Source: Dermatophagoides farinae
Taxonomy: Eukaryota; Arthropoda; Arachnida; Sarcoptiformes; Pyroglyphidae
Direction of reading: 5' to 3'
NCBI RefSeq assembly: GCF_024713945.1
Contig: NW_027461518.1
Span: 1-64,000, forward strand
DNA length: 64,000 bases
Shown: positions 63,897 through 64,000 of the stretch, one piece after another
Numbering within the stretch: position 1 is the stretch's first letter
How the letters are laid out: each line of letters begins with the position of its first letter
Position numbers and translations under genes: made by a program
Notes under the pieces: model-generated
Databases searched by the model: none
What the model was told of the DNA's origin: nothing
Seen by the model: the letters and a program-made list of their open reading frames with translations, nothing else

Positions 63897-64000
63897 ATGG
63901 ATGAATCAAAACATGTTTTTTGGTCCACACAGCCGGTAAAAAACAATCAGAATAAATTTAAACTCGACGTTGATGAGAATTCAATTGGGACAATCAAACC
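63897..64000 (+). CDS. NMT1: N-myristoyltransferase, N-terminus only (runs off the window)
   Basis: The first 34 codons: MDESKHVFWSTQPVKNN..., ending IGTIKP at the window edge. FW-x-TQPV is the conserved start of the NMT catalytic domain ('FWdTQPVp'), normally followed by a G-x-I-xP segment, as here (GTIKP). The enzyme attaches myristate to N-terminal glycine. Only the start is visible, so the call rests on this signature. Confidence 0.7.
   Translation, partial: MDESKHVFWSTQPVKNNQNKFKLDVDENSIGTIK

Overview
This window is nuclear DNA of a compact, AT-rich eukaryotic genome. About 37 protein genes sit on both strands, and gaps are usually tens to about 250 bases. The genes encode core eukaryotic functions: cap methyltransferase, eIF4G-like and eIF3f-like factors, SPB1, DIM1, ribosomal protein uL29, cytosolic LeuRS, ASF1, GAS41/YEATS, XPD, RAD16, an RFC subunit, SKI2, ER BiP, Derlin, DPH4, ELO, DGAT2 and NMT. 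TAA, TAG and TGA all behave as stops, so the code looks standard.

The striking architectural trait is the introns. At least nine are well supported. Most are 27-32 nt, with one of 47 nt and a likely one of 21 nt. They have GTAAGT-type donors and T-rich TAG/CAG acceptors. They split a signal peptide (BiP), an ENTH domain and a tetraspan protein, and in two genes they precede last exons of only 27 and 58 nt. Ultra-short introns with dense, AT-rich genes recall some reduced parasitic protists (mikrocytid Ascetosporea have been described this way), Blastocystis (~30 nt introns) or ciliates. I cannot assign the taxon from this window, and a parasite is only an inference. A yeast-type class II aldolase and an animal-like EGF module are further clues.

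Layout. 1-6.4 kb: C2-type phospholipase D whose frame is broken four times at A runs; SPF30-like tudor protein and Derlin with abutting stop codons; BiP. 6.4-13.3 kb, all on the minus strand: RFC3-like subunit, two orphans, a possible CBF/NOC4-like protein, an MPN protein resembling eIF3f. 13.5-21.3 kb: tetraspan protein, SPB1 and DIM1 (divergent rRNA-processing pair), inhibitor-2, an orphan with two introns. 21.3-30.2 kb: LeuRS, HMG-box protein, ENTH protein, ASF1, SKI2. 30.4-36.4 kb: a large C2/CC2D2A-like protein, DGAT2-like acyltransferase, YEATS protein. 36.6-43.6 kb: XPD and RAD16 head to head, a small orphan. 43.8-48.8 kb: eIF4G-like scaffold and a cap methyltransferase with an extra N-terminal domain. 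48.9-53.5 kb: F-box-like protein, a 63-residue orphan, ELO elongase, uL29, PHO80-type cyclin. 54-64 kb: coiled-coil protein, an N/Q/S-rich orphan, a small orphan with a C-terminal mini-exon, DPH4, secreted EGF-like protein, class II aldolase, and the start of NMT.

No tRNA, rRNA, transposon, CRISPR array or long repeat was seen. Functional clusters (transcription/NER, ribosome biogenesis, ER quality control, mRNA cap biology) are loose neighbourhoods, not demonstrated operons.
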